Positions 25,704-35,338 of a DNA stretch of 64,000 nt are shown one piece after another. A program made the position numbers and the translations under genes. The DNA lies in the NCBI GenBank assembly GCA_030706145.1, contig JAUZPB010000007.1, forward strand, positions 1 to 64,000, given 5' to 3'. This stretch comes from Bacteroidota bacterium. GTDB taxonomy: Bacteria > Bacteroidota > Ignavibacteria > Ignavibacteriales > SURF-24. A model generated the notes under the pieces. It was given only the letters and a program-made list of their open reading frames with translations. It searched no databases and had not been told where the DNA came from. The first letter of the stretch is position 1, and every line of letters starts with the position of its first letter.

Positions 25704-28700
25704 ATGAGAAAACATCTAACAATTAGCTTCCTTGTGCTTTCCATATTTTTCTTCACAGCCAGTATAATAACTGCAAATGGCTTTGGGAAGAAGAAAGTAC
25801 TTATTATGGCTCAGGGATCTTCAGATCTTAGGAACCTGGCAATGGCTGATGCAAGGCAACTTGGTCAGTTAATGGGTCATTTTAACACTGAGGTTACGAT
25901 AAAAGGAGTAAATGACTATAAATCGAAAGAGATAAACAGCTATGACAATATATTTTATATAGGATTTTATGTAAAGAACCAAGTGCCTTCTAAATTTCTT
26001 GAAGACGTAATGAAAACTGAGAAGCCCATTGTATGGATGAATACAGGCATAAAAGAATTTTCAGATAAATTTGATCTCAAGAAGAAATTTGGATTCAGTG
26101 TTTCAAAAATAGATTCAACTACACAATATGATATTGTCAAATCCAACAAGAAAACCTTTACCAAAGGTGAAGGCAAATGCAATTTAGTTGAGATTACAGA
26201 TAAGAAATCAGTCGATGTACTTGCAACAGCTTATTCTTTAAAAAAGAAAAAAGAGGTGCCATACATAATAAAGACAAAGAATCTGATCTATATTTCCGAT
26301 TCCCCATTTTCCTATGCAACGGAAACTGACCGGTACCTTTTATTTGCAGACATGCTTCACGACATCTTGCATGAGTACCACAATGAATCACACTCAGCAA
26401 TACTTAGAATTGAAGACATAAATCCAACTGATGATCCGGATAAGATAAGAGAAGTAACCGATATATTATCAGAAAGAGGGATACCATTTTTAATTGGTGT
26501 TATTCCGTTTTATGTTAATCCTGGAGACGGTACACGTCTAAGTCTTTCAGACAAACCAGATTTAGTGGACGCCTTGAAGTATGCTGTCAGGAATGGGGCT
26601 TCAATTATTATGCACGGCTCAACACATCAGTATCGTGGAATAACAGCAGGAGACTATGAATTCTGGGATTCCAATACTGACAAACCAATAAAAGGAGAAA
26701 CTGAGGAGAGCATAAGAAAAAAGATCGAGCTTGGCATACAGGAGCTAATGAAAAATGGTTTATATCCTATTGCCTGGGAAACACCGCACTATACAGCATC
26801 TTCACTTCTCTATAACACAATAGGTAAGTATTTCAGTTCTTCCATTGAACAGAGGCTTGCAATTGAGAATTCAGAATATAGCCAATATTTCCCTTATATA
26901 ATTAATAAGGATCTATATGGGCAGAAAATATATCCAGAGAATCTTGGATATGTTCCTCAGGACATTGACATAAACGTAAGCCGGAGGGCCGTACAAAATA
27001 TAATAAAAGGTGCTCAGACTAATCTTAGTGTAAGAGACGGTTTTGCTGCATGTTTCTTCCATTCATTTTTACCCCTAGAGCTTCTTAAAGAGCTCGTTGA
27101 TGGTGTCAGAGCTTTAGGTTATACATATATTGACCTGAAAGATCAGAATAACTGGGTTAAGACGAATGACAGAATAATACTTACAGGCACACAGAGCTAT
27201 AGCATAAAACTAAATGATCAATTTCTAATTGAATCTTACTGGGATGAAAAGGGTGAAATTATAAGTAAATCCATTTCTGATCAGAAACTAGTAGGAAACA
27301 TTACAAAAACAATCCAACTTAAGCCAGGCGAACTTTATAAGGCAGAACCTGTAGAATTTAAAGAGCACGAACTTACTTTTCTTGAAAAGGTTATTAACTG
27401 GTTCAAAAAGCTCTACAATAGCATATTTAATGTAGAAGAGAACTGGCAGACTGCGCGTGTAGCAGTTTTATGGAACCACTATGCTAAAGGAGCAGCTTTT
27501 AATGATCAAGCTTCAATGGCATCCGTCCTTCGGAGTCTTAATGTAAATGTGGACACCATATTTGTAGGCGATAAGGTAGATCTTAAGCCATATAATCTAG
27601 TACTTGTTCCCTATGCCAGCATTGATTCACTTAAGCCATTAGACTACGATGCGATTACACAATTTGTTGAAAAAGGTGGAAATTTAATAACAGATACAAA
27701 GAACGAGTTAGCCAAAGAATTTGGCATAAAGTTCAGTTCAACACAAGTCAAGGTACATAGTGTAAGAGACAAGTATTTCCCAGAAGAAAGGATTTTCTGG
27801 AAAGAAGCAGAGCTAATAAATAAGTTCTCAATGGATAATGCAGATGAAGTCTTTTGCTCTGATGAAATGACTGGGTCTCCGCTAGTGATCGGGAAGAAAT
27901 TTGGACAAGGTAAGTTAATATTTTTTGCATCTAGATTTGATCCAAATTCTCAACATGGATATAGTCTTTATCCATTCCTTATGGAATATGTAAGAAAATT
28001 CTTCGCCTTAAAACCGATTGCGCGAAGGGATAATCTCGAAGTATACTTTGATCCAGGCTTCAGGCACAATACAAGCGTAGAGGACCTGGTAAAGCAATGG
28101 GTAAAACAGGGCATTAGAATAATACATGTCTCTGGCTGGCATCAATACCCCAAATACGATTATAATTACAAGCGCCTGATCAGTCTCGCACATGCAAACG
28201 GAATTTTAGTTTATGCTTGGATAGAGCCTCCACAGGTAAGTTTGAAGTTTTGGATGGCACATCCTGAATGGAGAGAAAAGAACTATTTGGATGAAGAAGT
28301 TAGTTCGAGAATGCTTCCTGCGGGTCCATCATGGAGATATCCAATGGCATTAACTGATCCAGGATGCTTAAGGGCAATGGCATGGGAATATAAGAAATTA
28401 CTGACTAGTTTTGATTGGGATGGTGTTAACCTATCCGAGTTATATTTTGAGGCTGGGAAAGGTTTTGAAACCCCAAGATTCTTTACACCAATGCACATAT
28501 CAGCACAAAAAGAAGTCAAACAAAAATATGGTGTTGACCTAAAGAAAATATTTACTCCCGGATCAAGATTTTACTGGAAGACAAATCCAAATGTAAAGAA
28601 TATCATTACAGATTACAGAATCGGGAAACTCAATGAAGCATACAATGTTCTTTTAAGTTCATTTAATGAGATTGCTTCAAAGAAAAGCAATTTTCAGATA

Positions 28701-29666
28701 ATAGTAACGGCAATGGATAGTTATATAATGCCAGAGCTAAGAGAATATCATGGTGTTGATATGAATAGCATTATAGCACTTCAGAAAGCCAATCATTTTC
28801 TTTTGCAGGTAGAAGATCCGCAAGCTTTATGGTCGACCGATCCAATGCGATACATTGAAATTGGTAAAAAGTATACGGCACTGATTGGTGACAGCACAAA
28901 ACTGCTATTGGATCTAAACATTATGAATTTTAGAGACAGGAATGCTATTACTCCCTTCCCTACTTTAATACAGACAGGTACAGAAAGTTATGATCTGGTA
29001 AATGCTTCCTCAATAGGGGCCCCAAGGCAGACAATTTATGCTGAATCAAGCATTAATCCGCAGGATATGTTTTTCCTGCCATATGCATTGGCTAGCCGGG
29101 TAGAATACCATTATACAGGGGAAGGATATGAGGTCAGATCGCCATATTCATTTTTATTCAGATTACCTAAAGATATAAAGGAAATCATACTAGATGGTTA
29201 TCCTATTTCGCCTTCAAGGGAGAATTCATATTTGATTCCTGCAGGGAACCATTTAATAAAGTTAAACAAGAATATCACAAATACATTCTCGACCCATGAA
29301 CTGCAGACAAGGATAATGTCATTTACGGCAAATCTGCAATCGGTTTCATATGGAATGCAGGATGTAAAATTTGCATATGAAGGTAATTCAAGGACACTGA
29401 TATCGCTTAACCGTGAGCCAACCTATGTAAAGGTAGATGGAAAGGAATATTATTTCAGTGTAATGAAAGGTAATGACTGCTACAGCATTTTTCTTCCTGC
29501 AGGAAAACACTACGTCGATTTGACTGCTGGAAACGCTTTCAGTTATGGAATAAACCTGACAAGTTTCTGGTCATCGACAGGTATTGCACTCTTTGGATCA
29601 ATAGCAGTATCGATGCTAGTAATAATGTACTTTACACTAAAAGTTTATAAAAGAAAATTTAAATAA
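25704..29666 (+). CDS. Giant exopolysaccharide deacetylase/glycosidase-like protein
   Basis: This 1320-residue exported protein has a signal peptide (MRKHLTISFLVLSIFFFTAS). A DUF2334-type polysaccharide deacetylase-like domain follows (about 230-480), with RIEDINP (Asp238) and MHGSTHQY (His304, His308) as probable metal ligands and WETPHY near 358. A Rossmann/GATase1-like domain (about 590-770, NLVLVPYASID, FVEKGGNLITDT) comes next. Then there is a TIM-barrel glycosidase-like domain (about 785-1060, VYFDPGF, IRIIHVSGWHQY, SFDWDGVNLSELYFEA) and beta-rich modules. A C-terminal membrane helix with a basic tail (YKRKFK) anchors it. Deacetylase plus glycosidase in one chain is the design of PgaB/PelA, but the domain order differs from both. 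It lies 52 bp before a GT2 synthase. It probably trims and partly de-N-acetylates the polymer. Confidence 0.75.
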   Translation: MRKHLTISFLVLSIFFFTASIITANGFGKKKVLIMAQGSSDLRNLAMADARQLGQLMGHFNTEVTIKGVNDYKSKEINSYDNIFYIGFYVKNQVPSKFLEDVMKTEKPIVWMNTGIKEFSDKFDLKKKFGFSVSKIDSTTQYDIVKSNKKTFTKGEGKCNLVEITDKKSVDVLATAYSLKKKKEVPYIIKTKNLIYISDSPFSYATETDRYLLFADMLHDILHEYHNESHSAILRIEDINPTDDPDKIREVTDILSERGIPFLIGVIPFYVNPGDGTRLSLSDKPDLVDALKYAVRNGASIIMHGSTHQYRGITAGDYEFWDSNTDKPIKGETEESIRKKIELGIQELMKNGLYPIAWETPHYTASSLLYNTIGKYFSSSIEQRLAIENSEYSQYFPYIINKDLYGQKIYPENLGYVPQDIDINVSRRAVQNIIKGAQTNLSVRDGFAACFFHSFLPLELLKELVDGVRALGYTYIDLKDQNNWVKTNDRIILTGTQSYSIKLNDQFLIESYWDEKGEIISKSISDQKLVGNITKTIQLKPGELYKAEPVEFKEHELTFLEKVINWFKKLYNSIFNVEENWQTARVAVLWNHYAKGAAFNDQASMASVLRSLNVNVDTIFVGDKVDLKPYNLVLVPYASIDSLKPLDYDAITQFVEKGGNLITDTKNELAKEFGIKFSSTQVKVHSVRDKYFPEERIFWKEAELINKFSMDNADEVFCSDEMTGSPLVIGKKFGQGKLIFFASRFDPNSQHGYSLYPFLMEYVRKFFALKPIARRDNLEVYFDPGFRHNTSVEDLVKQWVKQGIRIIHVSGWHQYPKYDYNYKRLISLAHANGILVYAWIEPPQVSLKFWMAHPEWREKNYLDEEVSSRMLPAGPSWRYPMALTDPGCLRAMAWEYKKLLTSFDWDGVNLSELYFEAGKGFETPRFFTPMHISAQKEVKQKYGVDLKKIFTPGSRFYWKTNPNVKNIITDYRIGKLNEAYNVLLSSFNEIASKKSNFQIIVTAMDSYIMPELREYHGVDMNSIIALQKANHFLLQVEDPQALWSTDPMRYIEIGKKYTALIGDSTKLLLDLNIMNFRDRNAITPFPTLIQTGTESYDLVNASSIGAPRQTIYAESSINPQDMFFLPYALASRVEYHYTGEGYEVRSPYSFLFRLPKDIKEIILDGYPISPSRENSYLIPAGNHLIKLNKNITNTFSTHELQTRIMSFTANLQSVSYGMQDVKFAYEGNSRTLISLNREPTYVKVDGKEYYFSVMKGNDCYSIFLPAGKHYVDLTAGNAFSYGINLTSFWSSTGIALFGSIAVSMLVIMYFTLKVYKRKFK

Positions 29667-29718
29667 AATTCCCGGATCTTCTCTGCTCCGGATCAAATAA
29701 AGAGGAATAAAAACAAAT

Positions 29719-31032
29719 ATGTCAGTACTTGAAATAGACCTCAGTTTTCTATTTGTCGTTGCAGTTATACTGATATGGTTTATGATTGCATATCAGTTCA
29801 TTTTAACTGTTTACGGTTATATCAATTATCTAAAGTCTCTAAAGGAAAAACAGGAAGTTGATAAGACAGATTATGATCTTCCAAGCTGTTCAATTCTTAT
29901 ACCTGCACATAACGAAGAAAAGGTAATTGGTCCAACGATTGAAGCAATGCTTAAGCTCAATTATCCAAAAGACAAGCTTGAGATCATAGTAATTAACGAT
30001 GGATCACAAGACAAGACAAAAGAGATCATAGAGCATTATGCCGAGCTCGATAAGCGAGTAGTCCTTTTTGATATTCCTAAAGGTCAGGGTGGGAAAGGAA
30101 AATCGCGGACGCTCAATCTTGGCATAAAAAGGGCAAAATCGGATGTAATAGCAATTTATGATGCAGATAATACTCCTGACCCAGAGGCATTGCGTTATTT
30201 AGTAATTCAGTTAATCTCACATAAAGAGCTCGGTGCAGTCATTGGTAAATTCAGGACTGTCAATAAGAATACAAATCTTTTAACTAAATTCATAAACATT
30301 GAGACCTTAAGCTTTCAGTCGATGCTTCAAGCTGGCAGGTGGCAGATGCATAATATTGCAACACTTCCCGGAACTAACTTTGTAATGTGGAACTGGCTAA
30401 TAAACAAGTTGAATGGATGGGATGAAGAAGCACTCACCGAGGACTCAGAATTAAGTATCAGAATATATGAAGAGGGTTATAAAATAAAATTCATCCCATA
30501 TGCTATAACCTATGAGCAGGAGCCTCAGCAGTGGAAGGTATGGATAAAGCAAAGAGGCAGATGGGTACGCGGCAATAATTACGTAATAGCAAAATTTTTC
30601 AAACATATACCAAAGTTCAAGAATAAACGTTTAGCTTTTGATCTTTTGTACAATTTATCACTTTACTACATCTTTTTTGTTGCGATAGTTATTTCAGATA
30701 TTCTTTTTCTTTTAAGCGCAACGAATCTTGTAAGCATTGCACTGCCTGGGCCTTATACATATGTATGGATAATGGCATTTTTCCTCTTCCTATTTGAAAT
30801 AACTCTAGCTATTTCATTTGATGAGGAAGAAAGCATGAAGAATATTTTTATTGTTCTTCTAAGCTACTTTTCCTATTGCCAGCTTTGGATATATATAGTA
30901 GTAAAAGCTATTTACAGCGAATATATAAAAAAGGAAAAGCATACGTGGGATAAGACGGTAAGATTCGATGTAAAAAAGGCAGAAAACACAATTGGAAAAG
31001 GTGTAAAAAATGAAGAGACTGTTAGTCATTAG
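29719..31032 (+). CDS. Processive GT2 membrane glycosyltransferase (polysaccharide synthase)
   Basis: This 437-residue protein has one N-terminal membrane helix (about 8-35). A GT-A domain follows with the processive motifs: IPAHNEE, INDGSQD, DADNTPD (the DxD), TEDSEL (catalytic Asp) and KQRGRW (QxxRW). Three to four C-terminal helices (about 305-405) complete it. The architecture matches poly-GlcNAc synthases (PgaC/IcaA), hyaluronan synthase and the BcsA core; no PilZ domain is present, so direct c-di-GMP control through this chain is not expected. GAGGAA lies about 12 nt before the ATG. The last 23 bp overlap the following outer-membrane gene, which couples the two. It would polymerise an amino-sugar and extrude the chain across the inner membrane. 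Confidence 0.88.
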   Translation: MSVLEIDLSFLFVVAVILIWFMIAYQFILTVYGYINYLKSLKEKQEVDKTDYDLPSCSILIPAHNEEKVIGPTIEAMLKLNYPKDKLEIIVINDGSQDKTKEIIEHYAELDKRVVLFDIPKGQGGKGKSRTLNLGIKRAKSDVIAIYDADNTPDPEALRYLVIQLISHKELGAVIGKFRTVNKNTNLLTKFINIETLSFQSMLQAGRWQMHNIATLPGTNFVMWNWLINKLNGWDEEALTEDSELSIRIYEEGYKIKFIPYAITYEQEPQQWKVWIKQRGRWVRGNNYVIAKFFKHIPKFKNKRLAFDLLYNLSLYYIFFVAIVISDILFLLSATNLVSIALPGPYTYVWIMAFFLFLFEITLAISFDEEESMKNIFIVLLSYFSYCQLWIYIVVKAIYSEYIKKEKHTWDKTVRFDVKKAENTIGKGVKNEETVSH

Positions 31033-32314
31033 TCTATTCTTTATAGGCAGTATATTTTCGGCTTGTTATGCCCAGATCTCAGGATATGGGAGTTTCTCGT
31101 ATGGTTACAACCAGAATCCACTATTTAATTATCAGAACCAGTCGGATCAGATAAAGCAGACATACCTGGAACTGAATTACTCAAAAGATTATGATGAATC
31201 GGAACTTAGATTGTCATATGTAAGCGGACTGATGCTCTTTAACCAGTTTAGCGCCAGAAATTTTTATGAGCATAACATTTACGGAAGATATTTCCTAAAA
31301 TTCACAAAGGAAGATAATGATGAGCAAAAAAGTGAAGATACAAATGGAGAAGAAGGAAATATTCCGGAAGGACAAGCAAAAGAAGCGCAGGTTGAAATAG
31401 ATAAAGAACAAGCAGTTGAAGATTCTTCAGATAAGTATCTGGATATAATGATAAAGGCAGGAGCAAGACATGATAAGGATCTTTTCAAAGAATTTGACAA
31501 TACAGGAGCAAACCTTCTGCTTAGTTATAAGTTTTTACCAACTGAATCTATTTGCCTAAGACTGACAAATGATTTTGGTTTAAGAAATTATACTTACCTT
31601 TCAGAGCTTTCAAATCTAACAGATATATTTACTCTGCAGGTATCGAATAAATTCAACGGATCTTATAGCTACGATTTACGTTTTTCAGCTGCATACAAGT
31701 ACTATACATCAACGCTATATGATACATCCAAGTATGAGTCCGAGAGGACATACACGAAAAAGCCAGGGAAAGGAAAAGGAGGAGCAGCAACAACTATCCC
31801 CTCAAGTAAGCAAATATTGCTTCAGCCACAATCCAATGGTACGGCACAATTGGCTTTAGGTTTATTCTATATAAAGACTTTAGAGGGTGGTTCAGTTGAA
31901 ACTGACCTGTTATATCGCTATAACCCAAAGACAAGGACACGTTATCTAGCCCAAAAGAATGATGCCGGGATGAATGAAGATATATATAATGACTTTTTTA
32001 GCTATGATGGTCCTGATGGAAGATTAAAGTTTAGTCATCCCCTTTTTCTTGGCTTACAGATGATGGCAGAAATAGCACTAACCCAAAAGAATTTCGAAGC
32101 GCCAGCCTTGAATATTGATGGAGAAAAAATAAATGATCACAGAAAAGATCTAAACAGTTCAATCGATTTATTTATTTCCAGACCAGTAAATATTTTCGGA
32201 AACTTCTCACTCGACATAATTGCAGGCGCAGGTTATGTCAGGAACCAATCCAATGACAACTATAATGATTTTTCATCTTACAGTTTTTCAGGGGGTATTG
32301 GTATAGGAATCTAA
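31010..32314 (+). CDS. Outer-membrane beta-barrel protein of the polysaccharide cluster
   Basis: This 434-residue protein has a signal peptide (MKRLLVISLFFIGSIFSACYA, with a possible lipoprotein cysteine). A long run of alternating amphipathic beta strands with aromatic ends follows (SYGYNQN, LELNYSKDYDES, ELRLSYVSG, KFNGSYSYDLRFSAAYKYY), and it ends in a Gly/aromatic closing strand. It lacks TPRs, unlike PgaA. Two inserts are odd: an acidic Glu/Asp/Gln stretch (about residues 104-146) and a Lys/Gly-rich stretch (about 248-268) that look like surface or periplasmic loops. Translationally coupled to the synthase by a 23-bp overlap. I infer an export porin or surface-retention protein for the polymer; direct evidence is absent. 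Confidence 0.7.
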   Translation: MKRLLVISLFFIGSIFSACYAQISGYGSFSYGYNQNPLFNYQNQSDQIKQTYLELNYSKDYDESELRLSYVSGLMLFNQFSARNFYEHNIYGRYFLKFTKEDNDEQKSEDTNGEEGNIPEGQAKEAQVEIDKEQAVEDSSDKYLDIMIKAGARHDKDLFKEFDNTGANLLLSYKFLPTESICLRLTNDFGLRNYTYLSELSNLTDIFTLQVSNKFNGSYSYDLRFSAAYKYYTSTLYDTSKYESERTYTKKPGKGKGGAATTIPSSKQILLQPQSNGTAQLALGLFYIKTLEGGSVETDLLYRYNPKTRTRYLAQKNDAGMNEDIYNDFFSYDGPDGRLKFSHPLFLGLQMMAEIALTQKNFEAPALNIDGEKINDHRKDLNSSIDLFISRPVNIFGNFSLDIIAGAGYVRNQSNDNYNDFSSYSFSGGIGIGI

Positions 32315-32416
32315 TTCCGTTTTATGACAATTTTAGGATTTCTAATTGGGAATTTTCAATAAAATCACCTCCCAAATAGGAGTCCTTTTTTTTAATGTGT
32401 TTATCAAGGGAAAATA

Positions 32417-34519
32417 ATGAAAACACAAATCTTTACAATCATATTACTTATTAACTCAATAATGACTGCCGGAGATTGGAGATGGCAGAATCCAAAGCCG
32501 CAGGGAAACACTTTGTGGGATGTTGCTTTTTATAATGAAAAATATGGATATGCAGTTGGTGATTATGGAACAATACTCTTTACTTCAGATCAAGGAGCTT
32601 CATGGAACGTTCAATATGAAGCAGTAACAGACAATCTCAGAAGTATTGTTCTTGTTGATTCAGTTACAGCATGGATAGTTGGTGATAACGCAATGATACT
32701 TCATACAGTTAATGGACGTGACTGGAATGAGCAAATCAGCGGACTAAAGAGTAATGAAGCATCGGGACTTAATGGCGTATTTTTTACAGATAAAAATAAC
32801 GGTTGGGCTGTTGGAGATTCAAAGTTAATTATCCATACAACAAATGGCGGTACAACATGGAACACACAAACACTCCCCTCCTCAAAGCCATACAACCTAA
32901 CGAGCGTTTATTTTATTTCTAAAGACGAAGGATGGGCTGTAGGTACAGGTGGAATCGTTTTGCATACAAGCAATGGAGGCACAAATTGGACACAGCAGTC
33001 GACCACAGGTACCACCGGATCAACAATTAAGTTTATTAGTTCGACTACAGGATTTATTGTTGGAGACAACGGGACAATATTCGTTACGAAAAATTCGGGA
33101 CAAAACTGGTCAAAAGTTACTTCAGGAACGACTTATGGTCTAAATGACATTACATTTTTGTCTGCAACTGATTTTTGGATAAGTGGTGATAATGGAACAC
33201 TACTACATTCAGTAAATGCAGGTGATAGTTGGACATTAGAGGCTCCTTTTACATATGCCTCTTTTTACGGACTAGGGCAATACCAATCAGGTTTAATGGC
33301 TGTAGGTGAGTTTGGAGTCATAGCGGACAAAAAGATAATATCCACCTGGAAATATTTGAATGATGGTATGAATTCAAGTATAAACTGGCTTACATTTTCA
33401 GATAAGTTAAATGGGTTTGGTGTGGGAGAATATGGCAACATTGTAAAAACGACAGATGGTGGAAACACGTGGACAAAGATAGTAAATGGTGTAACAGGCG
33501 ATTCATTCTATGGAGCCGATCAAACAGATAAGGACAACTTGTGGTGCGTTGGAGACGGAGGTGTTCTGCTTCATACCTCAGATGCAGGTAAAAGCTGGAT
33601 TCAGCAACCTACATATGTTACAACAACACTTCTAAGCATAAGTTTTATTGATCAGCAAAACGGATGGGCATGCGGTGATCTGGGTGTTGTACTTCACACA
33701 ACAGATGCAGGAAAGACTTGGAAACAGCAGACTTCCGGAGTTACAGGAATACTTTATGGAATTAAATTTAAAGATTCGAAGAACGGATGGATTGCAGGTG
33801 ACAACGGAATTATTCTGCATAGCACAGATGGTGGTACTACATGGAACAAGCAAATCTCACCAGTTAGCTCAAAGTTGTACTCTGTTGACTTTGTTGATTT
33901 GAGCAATGGATACTGCGCAGGAAGTGGCGGAGTAATTCTAAAGACTATGAATTCAGGGACAACCTGGTCAAAAGTTACTGTTCCTGCAACTGTTGATCTT
34001 TATGTTGTAAGCGGCACATCTAACAATTCACTATGGGCTATTGGAGATAGCGGTGTAGTTTTACATGGTTCTAATTCAGGAACAAATTGGACAAATGAAT
34101 TTTCATTTACTGGATACAACTTGTTTGGGTTAAAGGTCTATAATGATTCTTCTGCCTGGGTTTCTGGTGATTGGGGAACCGTTATTGCAACTGGATATTT
34201 TAGTGGTACAACGGATGTAAATTCCCATAGTAGTAACAACAGCACATTAGCTATTAGGGACTATAAACTAAGGCAAAACTATCCAAATCCATTTAACCCA
34301 TCAACTATAATAAATTATTCGATAGCAGAAGGTAATATTGTTACATTAAAAATATTTGATGTCCTTGGAAATGAAGTCTCTGAGCCTGTAAACAGATTTG
34401 AAACTGCTGGAAGTTATAATGTTAGGTTTGATGCTTCAAACCTTCCAAGTGGTATTTACTTCTACCAGCTAAGAGCAGGTAATTATGTTGAGACCAGAAA
34501 GATGATATTGATAAGGTAG
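32417..34519 (+). CDS. T9SS-exported YCF48-like beta-propeller protein
   Basis: This 700-residue protein has a short signal peptide (residues 1-17). About thirteen ~43-residue repeats follow, each with a GDxGxIxxTxxGGxxW core (VGDYGTILFTSDQGASW, GDNGIILHSTDGGTTW), which is the YCF48/BNR-type propeller. The tail (about 620-700) is a Por secretion/T9SS sorting domain: NYPNPFNPSTIINYSI, then LKIFDVLG, and SGIYFYQLRAG...KMILIR. The tail targets export across the outer membrane with removal of the tail. YCF48-like repeats occur in photosystem assembly factors and in many secreted bacterial proteins; here the T9SS tail means a cell-surface or released protein, perhaps binding polymer or protein. 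It follows the polysaccharide cluster by about 100 bp, possibly in the same unit. Terminator follows at 34568-34608. Confidence 0.9.
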   Translation: MKTQIFTIILLINSIMTAGDWRWQNPKPQGNTLWDVAFYNEKYGYAVGDYGTILFTSDQGASWNVQYEAVTDNLRSIVLVDSVTAWIVGDNAMILHTVNGRDWNEQISGLKSNEASGLNGVFFTDKNNGWAVGDSKLIIHTTNGGTTWNTQTLPSSKPYNLTSVYFISKDEGWAVGTGGIVLHTSNGGTNWTQQSTTGTTGSTIKFISSTTGFIVGDNGTIFVTKNSGQNWSKVTSGTTYGLNDITFLSATDFWISGDNGTLLHSVNAGDSWTLEAPFTYASFYGLGQYQSGLMAVGEFGVIADKKIISTWKYLNDGMNSSINWLTFSDKLNGFGVGEYGNIVKTTDGGNTWTKIVNGVTGDSFYGADQTDKDNLWCVGDGGVLLHTSDAGKSWIQQPTYVTTTLLSISFIDQQNGWACGDLGVVLHTTDAGKTWKQQTSGVTGILYGIKFKDSKNGWIAGDNGIILHSTDGGTTWNKQISPVSSKLYSVDFVDLSNGYCAGSGGVILKTMNSGTTWSKVTVPATVDLYVVSGTSNNSLWAIGDSGVVLHGSNSGTNWTNEFSFTGYNLFGLKVYNDSSAWVSGDWGTVIATGYFSGTTDVNSHSSNNSTLAIRDYKLRQNYPNPFNPSTIINYSIAEGNIVTLKIFDVLGNEVSEPVNRFETAGSYNVRFDASNLPSGIYFYQLRAGNYVETRKMILIR

Positions 34520-34567
34520 AACGCAGGCGCAATTTTCTACTTTGTAATAGCAAGTTATTAAAGAGAT

Positions 34568-34608
34568 AAAAGGCAGGCAATTTCCAAAAGAAGATTGTCT
34601 GCCTTTTT
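34568..34608 (+). terminator. Intrinsic terminator after the propeller gene
   Basis: AAAAGGCAGGCAAT (34568-34581) pairs with ATTGTCTGCCTTTT with one mismatch, and a T5 run ends the structure. Position is 50 bp after the stop codon. Confidence 0.85.
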
Positions 34609-34759
34609 ATTTTGATCTGTACTAATTTCTGTACAGAAATAGCACTTTCGAATTGATTTATCGAAAATAATAGATACTCTTTGCCTTGGTATGTTCTTTG
34701 TTTATTAAACGACACAAGAAACGATCTATGTTTATAAGTAAAGCTACAGGGAACCTGCT

Positions 34760-35176
34760 ATGAAAAAAGTACTTGTTCTACTCATTTTTGCACAGTATTG
34801 GGGATGCGGATATGGCAACAACATTCAGACAAACATTACTCCAATCGGGCAAATAAGTTACGATGAAAAGACTTACGACATTGAGGTGTACTGGGAAAGC
34901 ATACCACCAGAAGATAAAGATTTTCAACAACTAGCCTTTCTAGAAGCCGAAGGTGTACAAAATTCGAGTACAGAAGAATTGCTTAGAAAACTAAAAAAAC
35001 AAGCTATGGACATTGGGGCAGATGCAATAATCTCTGTAAAACAAAATTATATAGAAAGAAAAAAAGGAGATCTGGCAACAGATCTTATATTAGGAAAATC
35101 AAGCTCTGAAAAATACATAGCAACAAAGTTAACAGCTATAGCAATAAGATATAGGCATATTCATATACCAAAATAA
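34760..35176 (+). CDS. Small exported protein, possible lipoprotein, YbjQ-like patch
   Basis: A 138-residue protein with a hydrophobic leader MKKVLVLLIFAQYWGCGYG. Cys17 could be a lipoprotein cysteine, although YWGC is not a canonical lipobox. The middle segment RKLKKQAMDIGADAIISVKQ resembles the L..KA..LGADAI..V patch of YbjQ/DUF74 and similar small envelope proteins. No firm family assignment. It is monocistronic, followed by a bidirectional terminator. A ribosome-binding motif is weak (CAGGGAACC). Likely periplasmic or outer-membrane associated. Confidence 0.6.
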   Translation: MKKVLVLLIFAQYWGCGYGNNIQTNITPIGQISYDEKTYDIEVYWESIPPEDKDFQQLAFLEAEGVQNSSTEELLRKLKKQAMDIGADAIISVKQNYIERKKGDLATDLILGKSSSEKYIATKLTAIAIRYRHIHIPK

Positions 35177-35220
35177 GTTAATGTCAACAAAAAAAAACAA
35201 GTAACTCTCTTTCAGAAAAT

Positions 35221-35263
35221 AAAAGGGATATGCCCAAAGTAAGTGCGCATAATCCCTTTTTTT
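35221..35263. terminator. Bidirectional intrinsic terminator
   Basis: AAAAGGGATATGC (35221-35233) pairs with GCATAATCCCTTTT (35247-35260) with one bulge, and T/A runs lie on both sides. It separates the small exported protein (plus) from gltD (minus) and can serve both. Confidence 0.85.
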
Positions 35264-35338
35264 GATGCAAAAACTTTACTCAAAGAAAAGGAACAGAATT
35301 AGTTTCGACAAATATAAAGTGATGAACCCAAAAATCCA

